A DNA stretch of 64,000 bases. Source: Endotrypanum monterogeii. Its lineage: Eukaryota > Euglenozoa > Kinetoplastea > Trypanosomatida > Trypanosomatidae. The position numbers were made by a program, and so were the translations under genes. Under the pieces are notes generated by a model. The model had not been told where the DNA came from, made no database searches, and saw only the letters and a list, made by a program, of their open reading frames with translations. The stretch spans positions 1,676,636-1,740,635 of the forward strand of contig CM007319.1 in NCBI GenBank assembly GCA_000333855.2, given 5' to 3'. Below, one piece after another: positions 28,309 through 38,678 of the stretch (the first letter of the stretch is position 1; every line of letters begins with the position of its first letter).

Positions 28309-28653
28309 ATGGCCAAACTAGAGCAGCGTAAGCTTGGAAAGTCAAAAGGGGTGCCAAGGCACAAGCTGGACTCTCTTCAATCAAAAACTAGCACAAAGCA
28401 AAAGTGGGACAAGAAGATGAAGGAAAAGGATCGAATCCAGCGCGTGCGCAACTTGTCTCAGCAGCTCAAAGATGAAATCAATTCAGAACAGAAACGTGCC
28501 GCTGAGGCTCGCAAAGCTAACCAGCAGCGCAAAATCGAGAACGAAAAGAAGAATATGGTCGTTCAGAACATCAAGAACGAGAAGGCAATCCGTAAGCTAA
28601 GCCCTAAGCACCGCCGTTCCGCGCGCATTTATATGCTTCACGAACTCAACTAG
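28309..28653 (+). CDS. CGR1-like nucleolar rRNA-processing protein
   Basis: 114 residues, about a third Lys/Arg/Glu/Gln, forming one long charged helix. The order fits the Cgr1/CCDC86 family: a basic start with KSKGVPRHKLDS, KQKWDKKMKEKDRIQRV, a coiled helix with QQLKDEINSEQKRAAEAR, and the closing motif VVQNIKNEKAIRKLSPKHRR, like the family ending mq.vk..KlKrm.kKq.R. Yeast Cgr1 acts in 60S subunit assembly in the nucleolus. The length is similar to the yeast protein (about 120). The ATG follows an A-rich leader; the frame upstream lacks a credible start. Confidence 0.75.
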   Translation: MAKLEQRKLGKSKGVPRHKLDSLQSKTSTKQKWDKKMKEKDRIQRVRNLSQQLKDEINSEQKRAAEARKANQQRKIENEKKNMVVQNIKNEKAIRKLSPKHRRSARIYMLHELN

Positions 28654-29319
28654 TCTTTTCACACGTACCTAATCGTGTATGCTCACCTCGCACTGTTGCA
28701 CGTTGCACAGACGCACACCTTCTTCTTCGGGGTGAAGAAACCTGTTTCAGCCCGGCGTGGTGATTCGCACCTTCGTGCGTGTGTACGGCATCCCTCTTCG
28801 AATGACGCGTGACGTTTAAGCTAATAATGTTGAGTACCCCACAGAAATATATACACGAAAAAAAAAACGTATTTTTGAGATATATATTGGTCAGGAAGGG
28901 CATGGGAACCTCTGTGTGTGTGTGTGTGGAGGGTCGTAGAGAGCTCCTTTCTCGTTACTTCATGAGGATCCTTCGACGCGCTCAACATCAAATTTATGTA
29001 TATGTATCGCCCACTCTTTTTTGGGGGGGGGAGCGGGATTTGTCCAGACCCCTGATGGTGGTACTCTTCACTCCATCTGAAAGCTTCTACATTGAAGCAA
29101 CCTGGCCACTGTCGTCGACGTCTGAGGGGGCCACTGCTATTGCGGTTCCACCCTACCACGCTCACATCTCGGTGTATCTTCACACCACCCCTCTATCCGA
29201 CATCTCCTCTTTTCCCACGTCACTTCATTTATCCCCACCAACACCTTTTTTTTTTTCAGCGCTTCTTCACACCCGTAAAGATATCTTGTGGCACGCACGC
29301 AAGCACTTCGGCACATCAA
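28654..29319. other. Intergenic spacer, 0.67 kb
   Basis: UTR sequence containing a GT stretch near 28915, an A10 run near 28858 and the splice acceptor of the phosphatase gene. Confidence 0.7.
29246..29259 (+). promoter_or_regulatory. Polypyrimidine tract and trans-splice acceptor
   Basis: T11 followed at once by CAG. The AG at 29258-29259 would give a 61-base 5' UTR to the phosphatase ATG at 29320, a typical arrangement. Confidence 0.65.
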
Positions 29320-30417
29320 ATGGATACTCGCTGCTGCACCCCGCCGTCGATTGGGGGCGGTGGTGATGACTCCTGCGTAGCTTCTTGCCGGCATCAGCTG
29401 TTCATGAATGAAGAAGACGAGAAGGAGACAGAAGACATTACCCTGGAAGCGAGCCTAAACATGCAGCCGTCTGGGAGCTTTTCACGCCCATCCGGCTCAC
29501 GCTCATCACGGCAGACGCGACCGAGCGAACTCCTCGACACCAACGTGCACATGCCCTCACCCACGCAACCGCGACGTTCTCCTCGATGCGCCTTTCAGCC
29601 CATCTTGATGAACCCTTCACGAGAGGGCTCCCTTGGCCGAACTGCATATCAGGGCAGGCCGGTGGGGGCAGTTACCAGCGATAACACATGCACACCTTGG
29701 ATTTCGTCGGTCGCATCGACGCAGCCTAGCAGTGACCTAGCGACAGCTCAAGCACCTGACTCAACTAGCGCCTATCTACAGACACCAGAGGTACAGCGCA
29801 CCAACCACGCCCTGTCGACCCCAAACATGATAGGATACCTTCTCTACACGCCGCAGATACCGCAGGTGTGCCAGGCCTGGCGAGCTAGCCTGGATGCCGA
29901 ACTCGATAGTGTCAACAAGTTCTCGGCACCTGCTCAACAGCCACCTGTTACGACGCTCATCGAAAACGGTCTGTACATCGGTGGATTCCCCGATATGCAA
30001 ACTGTGCCGCAGTTGTGTGCGCTGGGCGTCCGCCACATTATCAACTGCTGCGTGCAGGATATTCACACCGCCCCAGAAGTAGCTGCGAGATTTCAACTGT
30101 ACAATTTCGAGTCCTATGACGCAGAAGAGTATTTGATTCTCCATCGCGACTACGACGCGTTCGCAAAGCTAGTGTCGACTATCCTGGCGAAGAGAGAACG
30201 AGTGTTTGTACATTGCATCGCCGGGGTGAATCGAAGCGTTACGCTGTGTGCTGCGTACCTTATGGATCGCCTCGCACTGAATCCGGTGGAAGCCGTTCGA
30301 GTTTTTCGTACCAATGGACGTATGCGCATATTGGACAACAAAGGATTTCGCCATCAACTTGTTGATCACTACTTGCAAAGTGTGGAGCCACACAACCCGA
30401 GTATTCAGCCTCAGTAA
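29320..30417 (+). CDS. Dual-specificity protein phosphatase
   Basis: 365 residues. The first ~200 residues are Ser/Pro/Thr-rich and probably disordered, with an acidic patch (EEDEKETED). The catalytic DSP domain covers ~210-355: TTLIENGLYIGGF (typical DSP entry), LCALGVRHIINC, a loop with YDAEE that would hold the general-acid Asp, then VHCIAGVNRSVTLCAAYLM with the signature HCxxGxxRS (Cys299, Arg305), and a C-terminal helix with NPVEAVRVFRTNGR. All catalytic residues are present, so activity on phospho-Tyr/Ser/Thr is expected. The start is the first in-frame ATG after the splice acceptor; upstream in-frame sequence lacks an ATG. Confidence 0.88.
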   Translation: MDTRCCTPPSIGGGGDDSCVASCRHQLFMNEEDEKETEDITLEASLNMQPSGSFSRPSGSRSSRQTRPSELLDTNVHMPSPTQPRRSPRCAFQPILMNPSREGSLGRTAYQGRPVGAVTSDNTCTPWISSVASTQPSSDLATAQAPDSTSAYLQTPEVQRTNHALSTPNMIGYLLYTPQIPQVCQAWRASLDAELDSVNKFSAPAQQPPVTTLIENGLYIGGFPDMQTVPQLCALGVRHIINCCVQDIHTAPEVAARFQLYNFESYDAEEYLILHRDYDAFAKLVSTILAKRERVFVHCIAGVNRSVTLCAAYLMDRLALNPVEAVRVFRTNGRMRILDNKGFRHQLVDHYLQSVEPHNPSIQPQ

Positions 30418-31084
30418 TCGAAAAAGACAAAAAGAGGTCCAGACATGACCGCGCCCCGCCCCTCCTTCATCCCTTTCTCAGACCCCATCTCCAGAGACAG
30501 CGGAGAACCGGAGGAGGGCTGTATTTCTTTTTCGACCACTGCCGCTCCCTCCTCAGGAGAGTGTATCTTACGGGTACTCAGACCATCTCTTTTCTATTTC
30601 ACTTTTTTTTTTTGGAAGCTCACGCAGACTGTGATACATTTGATGCTTCAGTGTAGCCCAAGACCCTCTTCCCTGGTCAAAACAAAATATAAATGAGCAA
30701 CAGAAAAAACGCTATTTTTTTACTTGTGGCTACTCGCATGTGTTTCATTGACCACATACACGGAAAAAAAAAGTCAGCCGCTTTTATTTTTTATTGTGTA
30801 TATGACGCATCGTTGTATTTGCACCTGGGCACGTGAGTGACACCCCTCCGTTGCCATCGACCTCCCCGCTTTTTTTGCATGAACAGGTTTGCTTACATAG
30901 ATGCACAAGTACACAGAGAAAGGAGGGGGGATGAAAACTCTACGGGGGAGAAGAAAAGCGTGAGAAGGAAGTGGGCCTCATAGTGAATGATCTCAAAAGA
31001 AAGACGTTTGATACCGCGATTTTCAATTAGATACACAGCTAATACGACGGGAAAAGGGGGAAAAGCTGCAAGAGATAATCCCGC

Positions 31085-31107
31085 GTGTGTGTGTGTGTGT
31101 GTGTGTT
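31085..31107. repeat. (GT)n microsatellite
   Basis: About 11 GT units in the spacer between the phosphatase and SNAP50. Confidence 0.9.
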
Positions 31108-31936
31108 ACTGATGGGCATTCCACCCGGAGCTGCACACAAGCAAACCGATATTGCGTTTCCATAGAGAACAAAGCGAGATGTTTTTTTTTGTTGTTTGTT
31201 TGAATTCTTTTTGCTGCTTCCGGGGTCCTGTATGTCCCTTTTTTTACCCAGTGGCGCATCAGATTGGCTGCATAGCAGTTCCATGAAAATACAGCGGGGG
31301 CACCTGCACGCCCGCTCATACCTTCTTAGCTGCTTCCCCCCCCCCCTCGCCGCCACTCAGCATTCCTCACTCACCCACTGTATATGCACGCACGCACTTG
31401 TGTGTGTGTGGAACTCAGCGGAGCGAGAACCACAGTAAGAGCGTGTGCTTTGTGTGGCATATTATCGTCCTGTACACTTTCTCCTCGTCTGCCGATGCTG
31501 CTGCTCCCTACTGGGGGTCGCTTGTTCTCCGGTGGTGGTGAGGAGGGGGGAGAGGAGAACACACCCAGGCAAGCCAGCTCGTTAGATACCTTTGAGATGG
31601 GCATGTGCGCAGAAAAAAAAAAAATGGATGTCGACGAACGCGTGGGTACGGGACAGAAAATTCTCACAGCAGGAAATGAACACTTAACTGCTCTTTCGCA
31701 ACGGAAGCGACGGTTTGAACTATGCAAGGCACCGCTCACCCCTTCCCTCGCACCACCCTCGCCAAAACCCCCACCCCACTAATTCCTCCTCGCTACGATG
31801 TGTAGAACAGGGGAAGGCGAGAGTGTCCCCGATCGAATCACAGAAGGCATGTGAGACAGTTTCTATCATTTCCCTCTGCAAACTCCCCCACATTCGCCCC
31901 TGGATTTTCTTCTTGCCCTATTCTTCTTCGGCTAAT

Positions 31937-31979
31937 TTCTTTCTTTTTTTTTTTTTTTTCGCCGCGGCGGTTTAACGAG
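31937..31979 (+). promoter_or_regulatory. Polypyrimidine tract and trans-splice acceptor of SNAP50
   Basis: A long T tract (about 17) followed, after a short GC-rich stretch, by the first AG at 31978-31979, about 90 bases before the ATG. Confidence 0.55.
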
Positions 31980-32068
31980 TAAAACTAAAGAAATATATCA
32001 CGGCATGGCGGTCCAGTACCGAGACTGCTAATTCAGCCCCGTCCGTCAACTCCCCTCCCCTCCCTCTC

Positions 32069-33490
32069 ATGGTTCCTGCAGAGCCGATGAGTACAAACGG
32101 CTCACCAGCGCGCTCCTTCAGCGTGGATCCGTTCACCTTCGTCGTCCCAAGCCACCACCACCATGGCAGGAGCGGCCCCTCGTCGCCCGGACCGATGACC
32201 CTGCGCAAAATTGCAAACGAGGTGGCCCAAATTCCTATCGAAGAACTGCGAGCGATAAACGACGAGTCGCTGGCAGCCATGCAAGCTGACGCTGCTCTTG
32301 AGCCCGGGACGATGGTGAGGTTGCCTGTCGTCCTGGACTACCAGGGAAGCCCCTACGGAATCGCGATGCGCCTTGGCAGCGCTGAGTCGCAGCTGCAGGA
32401 CTGTGAAGCGCTTCTAGATACTCTTGCCAGTTCGTGGGAGAGCGAATACGGCGTTCACAGCCTGGAGTGCCTTCCTCGACGTAAGGTGCTTTCGCAGACG
32501 GAGGCAGTGTTGGCCAAAGTGCACGAAGAGGCGATGCGACAACTGCCGAGAGTCGCGACCGCCCTTCAACGGTTGGGAAACAAAGCGGCGAAGCTGCCCC
32601 TTCTCGTGGAGGTGGAGGCGGTCAAGGCAGCCGAATACGCCGTTGAGGAGTCGTTTCAACGATCTGTGGCTGGGCTTGAAAGCTTCAAAAAAGAAAACGA
32701 AGCCTGTAGACGAGTTGGGCCAGCACCACTGAGCTCCAACGACCTGACGCCGGCTTCCCTGCACACGAAGCGCGACGAAGGGGAAGACTACTGCGTGATG
32801 CACACACATCGATGGGAGTTTGCTGTGCATGGAATCCGCTCAAAAGAACCGCGTGAGGTGTGGGCAGTTCTCTCATGTCAGCCGCTTGTGGCGCTGCTAG
32901 ACGCGATCGACTGTCTCTCAGTGCGCGATCCACTTACCACCTCACGGAATGCCTTCTTCTTTATCCACGGCGTCTTCTACATTGACGACCGGCATAGATC
33001 CGAGGCAGATTTTCTCGACCTCACTGAAGTTATCCGAAAGAGTGGCACTTCGCAAGGTGTCGTCCCCAGCGTTGACTCTGTGGAGCACCGGAGCTTTGCC
33101 CGGTGCCCGGTGAAAAGCGCTGCAACGACCAAGTTCAAGGATCTCGACATCAAGATGGGTGAGTCGTGTCTGCTGCGACACTGCGGGGGGTGTGATCACT
33201 ACTTTTTTCTTGCTCATGCCCGAAGCCTACGTGGCTACCCGCGCAAGGAGCGAAACGAGTTTCCACACCGTGTATCGAAGGTACGAGACCAGGCAAGACG
33301 GTGTCTTCTCTGCCGACTGTTTCCCGCAACGGTCGCACTCTACGAAGATCCACTCTCACCTGAGAGCCCGGCATTCTATTGTTCAGTGTGCTTTGATCTC
33401 CTCCACAGCACCGACACTCCAGAGGAGGCGTCGCTGTACCAAAGACGTGAGGCGAAGGACTTTGGTGAGGTTTACTTCAAAGTGACGTAG
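32069..33490 (+). CDS. SNAP50: SNAP50, snRNA-activating protein complex subunit 3
   Basis: 473 residues. The conserved C-terminal region of SNAPC3/SNAP50 is clear. FFFIHGVFYIDDR near residue 300 is followed by FKDLDIKMGESCLLRHCGG with CDHYFF (~356-380, like the family's dL.irlG.pYly.H.g.C.H), and then by two Cys pairs, RRCLLC (~410) and FYCSVC (~436). Together these make the zinc-binding SNAP finger. The N-terminus is low-complexity (HHHH near 29-32) and the middle is helical. In trypanosomatids SNAP50 is part of the small complex that binds the spliced-leader RNA promoter and is essential for SL RNA and snRNA transcription, so this gene underpins mRNA maturation of the whole genome. ATG is the first in frame. 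Confidence 0.88.
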   Translation: MVPAEPMSTNGSPARSFSVDPFTFVVPSHHHHGRSGPSSPGPMTLRKIANEVAQIPIEELRAINDESLAAMQADAALEPGTMVRLPVVLDYQGSPYGIAMRLGSAESQLQDCEALLDTLASSWESEYGVHSLECLPRRKVLSQTEAVLAKVHEEAMRQLPRVATALQRLGNKAAKLPLLVEVEAVKAAEYAVEESFQRSVAGLESFKKENEACRRVGPAPLSSNDLTPASLHTKRDEGEDYCVMHTHRWEFAVHGIRSKEPREVWAVLSCQPLVALLDAIDCLSVRDPLTTSRNAFFFIHGVFYIDDRHRSEADFLDLTEVIRKSGTSQGVVPSVDSVEHRSFARCPVKSAATTKFKDLDIKMGESCLLRHCGGCDHYFFLAHARSLRGYPRKERNEFPHRVSKVRDQARRCLLCRLFPATVALYEDPLSPESPAFYCSVCFDLLHSTDTPEEASLYQRREAKDFGEVYFKVT

Positions 33491-34096
33491 TCCTCTGTCA
33501 ACTGTGTGCACGCCCCTGCTCGCTGATATATATATATATATATCCTGCAGACAACGTTGATCACAGTGAAATCTTGGTGTTACAGTGACGAATATCATAC
33601 AGCACTGCAGACCGAATCGAGGCATCGAAAGACAAGAGGGCCTCCGTCTTTCATTTCCTCATCGATGTAACCGCCGGAGGTGCGGTATGCCAAAAACGCC
33701 CCGCTGCTCGTGGGGCAATAAAAATTGGAAGTCAGTCGTTTACAGGATGACGCACGCCACTCCGCGACGTATCTTTCTCCTGAATTTTCGAAAAGATATG
33801 CTATACTCCCCCTCCCTCACGCTCTCTCTTTTCCACTGCTGATTTCTCTACCACCCTCACCCATTATACATATGCTCCGCAGCTATCCCAAAATTGCCGA
33901 GCTACCCATCGCGAAGCTCATATTATCAGGTAATAGGAGGCGTGTGTGTATGTGTGTGTGTATGCGATTGCACCCATCACATGTGTGCCTCTGAAGAATA
34001 AATTCACGTGAGGGAAGCCCATTCTTGTTGTTGTTGTCTCTTGCTGTGGGACTTTGATATATATACATACATATATATATATATATATACTGTACC
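33491..34096. other. Intergenic spacer, 0.6 kb
   Basis: Contains TA repeats at 33526-33543 and 34057-34089. The second ends only seven bases before the katanin p80 ATG, leaving no normal polypyrimidine/AG between repeat and start. No gene is seen. Confidence 0.7.
34057..34089. repeat. (TA)n repeat immediately upstream of the katanin p80 start
   Basis: An AT-dinucleotide array with an interrupting CATAC, ending just before CTGTACC-ATG. Any spliced leader must be added upstream of it, so the repeat lies in the 5' UTR. Confidence 0.85.
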
Positions 34097-35866
34097 ATGT
34101 TCACTGTTTCTGAGCACAGGCTTCCATGCGATGTCTTGTATTCACGCATTAGCTCGAGTCGTTCCAAACCGCTCGTCGGTTTCGGCGGCCGCGATGCTTG
34201 CATTCATGTGTTTCCCTTCACGGGCTACACGCGGGTCGCCTGGTTGCAGGGACTCTCAGAGCCCGTCACAGCTCTCGCCTTTGACCCTGACCAGACGTCA
34301 GTGGTAGGAGGAAGCGACGCCGGCAAGCTGCAAATGTGGGATGTTGGCTCGGAGGAGGTTGTACGTGTCTTCACCCGCGGCCACGCCTCCACAGTGACCG
34401 ATATCGACGTCTTCCGCAGCGGGCAGTTTTTCTCCACCGTGTCGACCGACAAAATACTCCGTATATGGGATGTGCGCAAGTCGTCTGGCCGACAGTCGTA
34501 CAAGGATGCCGTCGCACCGTTGTGCGCCGTGCAATTCTCACCGAACGGCAGGTGGGTAGCCACCGGGTGTGCACGCGGCACGGTGCGCCTCTACGACCTC
34601 GTCGCCGGTAAGCTGATGCATAAATTTGAGCTTCACTCTGGTGCCGTCACGAGTCTCCACTTTCACCCGGACTTGTATTACCTGGTGGTGGGTAGTGGTG
34701 ACGGGACGGTATCTGTCTGGGATCTTGATTCCTTTGAGACACTGTTCCACAGTAGCAGCCAGCGCACACCCATTGATGCCGTCCGTTTTACTGGCACGCG
34801 CCTCCTCGCAACCTCCGATCACAACCTGCGCGTATTCGATATGACCAACCTTAGTGACAACACAGCAGTGTCGCTGGATGCCCCGTGGACAATGATGGGT
34901 GACGTTGCCTACGCAGGCGCCACGGATGAGGCTTGGTTCGTTGAGACAGCCGGGTCGACAGTAGTGAAGTCCAAGTTGTGTCTGCGTGATACCCACCCTC
35001 TTGGAAAAGGAATGCCACACCTCACATCAGCACCTCCAACATCGACCTCAACACCTGCTCCGTCCTCCCAGCGAGCCCTGGGTGTGCCGATGAGCAATAA
35101 CTGCCCCATCCTCTCAGACACGCGGAAAAAGCCGGCAAGTGTGTCTCAGCCCAGTTCGATGGACTCACCGCTGAAAACCGCAGAGAACGACATCGCAGAT
35201 TTTGTGACGCCCATGGAAACGTCGGCACCGCCGGCCGTGACCCTGCTCCATCCAACTTGTAACGACGGCCCCTCCTTCCCACCACCACAGACCTCGTTTG
35301 CGGGGGTAGTGGGAGAATCCGAGATGGAAATGCTGATGCACCTCAGTCACGAGCACGGCACCATCTCCGCCACATTGCAGAGGCGGCTCAACACGCTGCG
35401 CGTTGTGCGCACACTCTGGACGAGTACCCAGTGCGAAGCAGCCGTGCATGTACGGCGACTATGCGAAGAGGGGCAGGAGTTCGGACCACTATTTGACTTT
35501 CTCACTGTGCTGCAGCAGCAGCACATGAAAGAGAAGCTGCTCTCAGAGTCGATCCCTAGTGTATTGGACCTTGTCGTCATCGCGCTCAAGACAGATTATG
35601 AGCCGCTCATCCTCTTAGGGCTGCGTACTCTTCGCAGCGTTTCGATCAAGTTCCGTACAAAGATGGAAGAGGTGCAGCGGCGGGCGCGCACGTCTCAGAG
35701 TCCGGGCTACAACGATCTGCTTGGAGCAAGCCAGCATCAGCACATCATGGAAAAACTGAAAGGTTGCTTCCCGCTTGTCTTTGAGCTAGCAGAACGCCGC
35801 GACAGCGTCGGGGGGGAAGCTAGGGCGGTACTACCAGAAATGCCGCCGCCGCCGCGCAGCCAATAA
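34097..35866 (+). CDS. Katanin p80 subunit (WD40 + con80)
   Basis: 589 residues. Residues ~1-290 form a WD40 propeller with recurrent repeats such as VTALAFDPDQTSVVGGSDAG...LQMWDV, VTDIDVFRSGQFFSTVSTDK...LRIWDV, LCAVQFSPNGRWVATGCARG...VRLYDL and VTSLHFHPDLYYLVVGSGDG...VSVWDL. A Ser/Pro-rich linker (~310-400) follows, then a helical C-terminal con80 domain (~405-580) with LNTLRVVRTLW and DLVVIALKTDYEPLILLGLRTLRSV. The architecture is that of katanin p80/KATNB1, which targets and regulates the microtubule-severing p60 ATPase. In trypanosomatids katanins act on the cytoskeleton and flagellum. The ATG is the only one before the first propeller blade. Confidence 0.9.
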   Translation: MFTVSEHRLPCDVLYSRISSSRSKPLVGFGGRDACIHVFPFTGYTRVAWLQGLSEPVTALAFDPDQTSVVGGSDAGKLQMWDVGSEEVVRVFTRGHASTVTDIDVFRSGQFFSTVSTDKILRIWDVRKSSGRQSYKDAVAPLCAVQFSPNGRWVATGCARGTVRLYDLVAGKLMHKFELHSGAVTSLHFHPDLYYLVVGSGDGTVSVWDLDSFETLFHSSSQRTPIDAVRFTGTRLLATSDHNLRVFDMTNLSDNTAVSLDAPWTMMGDVAYAGATDEAWFVETAGSTVVKSKLCLRDTHPLGKGMPHLTSAPPTSTSTPAPSSQRALGVPMSNNCPILSDTRKKPASVSQPSSMDSPLKTAENDIADFVTPMETSAPPAVTLLHPTCNDGPSFPPPQTSFAGVVGESEMEMLMHLSHEHGTISATLQRRLNTLRVVRTLWTSTQCEAAVHVRRLCEEGQEFGPLFDFLTVLQQQHMKEKLLSESIPSVLDLVVIALKTDYEPLILLGLRTLRSVSIKFRTKMEEVQRRARTSQSPGYNDLLGASQHQHIMEKLKGCFPLVFELAERRDSVGGEARAVLPEMPPPPRSQ

Positions 35867-36775
35867 ACGCGCGGCACCGGGCCTCCTCGACGGGGAGGTA
35901 CTATTTAGTGGGTATCCATCTGAAAGCATCCACACTTCTACCGAACAACAACATCTACGCAAGAGCTCCTCGACGCTCTTTTTTCCCCCCTCATTCTGTC
36001 TTTGGGTGGGCTAAAGTATAATGTTGTTGTTCTTATCCTTAGAAGTGGTCTGTCGCTGCCCTATGATATATTCCCCTGAATGCTGCCTTCGTGGGCCGTT
36101 CTAGGTGATAGCGTGCATGTATGTATGTGCGTGTGTGTGTTTCGTTTTTTTTTCTGGTTCTGGACGTGGCTTCTCTTCACCCAGACTCGCCGAGCTGACC
36201 TCCTCCTAATGCCACACTGTGACCTGTATTTATTTGCCTTTGTTGTTAGAGCGCACGCATCACGTGTGCACCATCCTGCCCTCCCCCACCCCACTCCCTT
36301 TTTCTGCCCACTACCCCCTCCCCCCCCCCTCGCTCTCTGAGCTACAATGGCAATACACTCGACTCTTTTTTGTTAGTTTTTGTGTTGTCTCTTGCTCTTG
36401 TGATCTTCGGGGTGTCAGACATCCGAACTAAAACCGGTCCAAATCAGCTAACCACGAAGCACGTAAAAGGAAAAAAAAGGGGGGTTGTCCGTGGCGTTAT
36501 TCATATCCTGCGATGCTCTTGTTTCAGTGGATAAGAAAACAGTCGCATCCCCCGCTCCCCCCCCCCCTGCCCTGCCCCAGCATACACGCACACACATGCA
36601 TACAAACGGCATGGGAAACGGTACTCTCGACGCCGATATTTCTTGTGTTTTCCCTCCCCTACACCGCCTCGCCACCAACATCGTGTGAGCCTATCATCTG
36701 CTCCAGAAGTAGCGAGACAAAGACTAAGCTGAACAAGAATCAAGTGATTCGTATTTCCGCTTCCGAAGGTGCTCT
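35867..36775. other. Intergenic spacer, 0.9 kb
   Basis: T- and C-rich UTR sequence with a C-run near 36318 and TGTA/TGTG repeats near 36116-36140. No intact gene; the relic described next follows. Confidence 0.65.
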
Positions 36776-38446
36776 GTGAACAAAAGGGAGTTGACTCTCT
36801 ATGGCTTGGTCCGTTCCCTCCCTCGCCTTCCCTTGTGCACGCGGTTACCCACTGGAACCATTTTGGGGTCCCAGTTTCTTGGTCACATCCTTCCTCGTGC
36901 CATCCCACAACCACGCTGCCAGTCGACAGGATGCAAGAACACGGGTATCGTTCACATTTCTGCCAATGCCACTAATCTAGTGAGCGGTGCGAGACAACCC
37001 GGTCTCGCATCATCGTCGCCCAGAAAGCACCCTATATAGCTCAAGGTGTACGGGGTCAGGAGAGAGGGAGAACTGTGGCTCTGATGCAATCCGTTTCAAA
37101 TTCCGCTACTCATTATGCCATAATTGAGCCTCTGGTGGCGTTTAAGAGATTCGTCGTTTGGCGCATGCAGGAAGAATCTGCGCGAGACACAATGGACCTC
37201 GCCGTAACAAGGGATGCGACCCTCCGTGGCCTGTCCAGTTGACGCGGGCGGAAAGGTCTGCTTGGAGCGCAACAAACGCGCACCACCGCTATGGAGCAAC
37301 GCCTCGCGTACCTGGAGGCCGGGATGAATGCCTGAATGATGGACGTCGTGGCCCAGGCGCAAAGCATAGCCCTCTGTAGAAGAAAACATTTTTGCCGCCA
37401 TCGATGTGAAACTCGGGGCAATAACGTGTCTGGAATCAAAGCTGGTCTCCCTCAGGCACACTACCAAGGAAGCAGACGCGTGGCTGATTGCAGAACCCGA
37501 CGCTCACACTTACCGCTACACACAAGCGAACAGAGGAACAGCACGCCGTCCTGAAGCAATGGCACCAGCAAAACTACGAGCTAGTGCATACATCGATAAC
37601 TGTGGTGAACTGTCTCGACAAAGACAGCCAACCACTGTGCCGCTAGTTGATGAGCATACGACATCTGCTTGCGTGTGTCAACGAGAGTGGCACGTCCCCG
37701 ACTGTGTGGTTGCGCCACGGAGGGTACACCGCGGTTGTTGTCGCTGCAGCTGCTCTTCCATTAGCGCAGAAACAGGGTAGAAGCATAAACACGATATTTC
37801 TCCCTCCAGCCCTGCTCAGCCTGTTGAGACACAAATGTATATCTTTTCAGAACACCAAGGGCCAACATCCATGTTTATTGGGAAGCCAAGCAGCAGCAGC
37901 CCCCCCCCCATCCCCGCGACTATCCCAAGACCACGTCTTAGAGCGGTGAAGTCATGTGACTACAATCTATGAAAGCTAAAAGATCTCATTGCCACTGCTC
38001 TTCGCAGTCAGGCCCTGGATGGCGCTCCAACGGAGCGACCTTCGCCAGGAAAGACGTATACACCCTTCACATTGTTGACTGACTTGTTGTGGTGCTATCT
38101 AAATGCATTCAACACAGCAGCCCATCCCCACTGGTGAAAAATCGAGGGCCACTCTGGGAAATGAATCACGAGGGTGGACTGGCATTAGTGAATTCGCCAA
38201 GAGGTGATGGGTGAAAAAGAAAGGTAAGCAATGCCTGAGGAGATGCCCGTGGTCAGACAGCTGAAGCGCCACTACCCTGAGGTGTTTCCTCTGGTGCTTC
38301 GCCCGACACCGATGAGCAGCATTCGCTCGTTGAAGACATACAAACGTGTTTCCACCTCGGTTGCAGTTGATTCGTTAGTCACTTCTATTTCGTATTGCTG
38401 TAACTTGCTCATCACTCCCCTTCGGTGTGGCCCCCCAGTCCCGTAG
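36776..38446 (+). pseudogene. Decayed protein gene, family unknown
   Basis: No intact ORF spans this interval, yet plus-strand fragments with protein-like composition follow one another in changing frames. They run from 36776-37036, 37006-37239 (MQSVSNSATHYAIIEPLVAF, stop TGA), 37291-37332 (MEQRLAYLEAGMNA, stop TGA), 37379-37780 (EENIFAAIDVKLGAITCLES onwards), 37647-37949 (HLLACVNESGTS, LRHGGYTAVVVAAA), 37973-38137 (GKTYTPFTLLTDLLWCYLNA) and 38231-38446 (VRQLKRHYPEVFPLVLRP). This pattern of at least two stops and several frameshifts is what a dead gene of about 500 codons would leave. The parent family is not recognised. The spacer is also unusually long for this window if it held no gene. 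Basis: reading of frames by eye; the exact limits are uncertain. Confidence 0.5.
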
Positions 38447-38678
38447 CGAGAAAAAAAAAAGCCGTGCACTAACTCTGCGTGCATGATCCGCCTCTCTCTT
38501 GGTTACTCCTCGGGCAGTGACAACATACTCCCTTGCAAACCCACTGCAGGTCTCCCACCCCACCTACGCATACCTTTCCCTATCCTCCTCGCTCCTCCTT
38601 CCTCTCCCCTTCGCCCACTCGCCCACGACGTTCCCCAGCAGTTTCTTGTTAGCACTCCAAGCACAACATACCCGCATC

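Larger units (their letters stand above)
30418..32068. other. Intergenic spacer, 1.65 kb
   Basis: Long UTR region with A- and T-rich stretches, a GT repeat at 31085-31107, a C10 run near 31338 and a strong splice acceptor before SNAP50. The 132-residue open frame at 31384-31782 is low-complexity and not supported. Confidence 0.65.

Noticed and set aside
31384..31782. 132-residue plus-strand frame before SNAP50
   Set aside because: Low-complexity, with a homopolymer-encoded Lys run and Pro-rich end; no domain.
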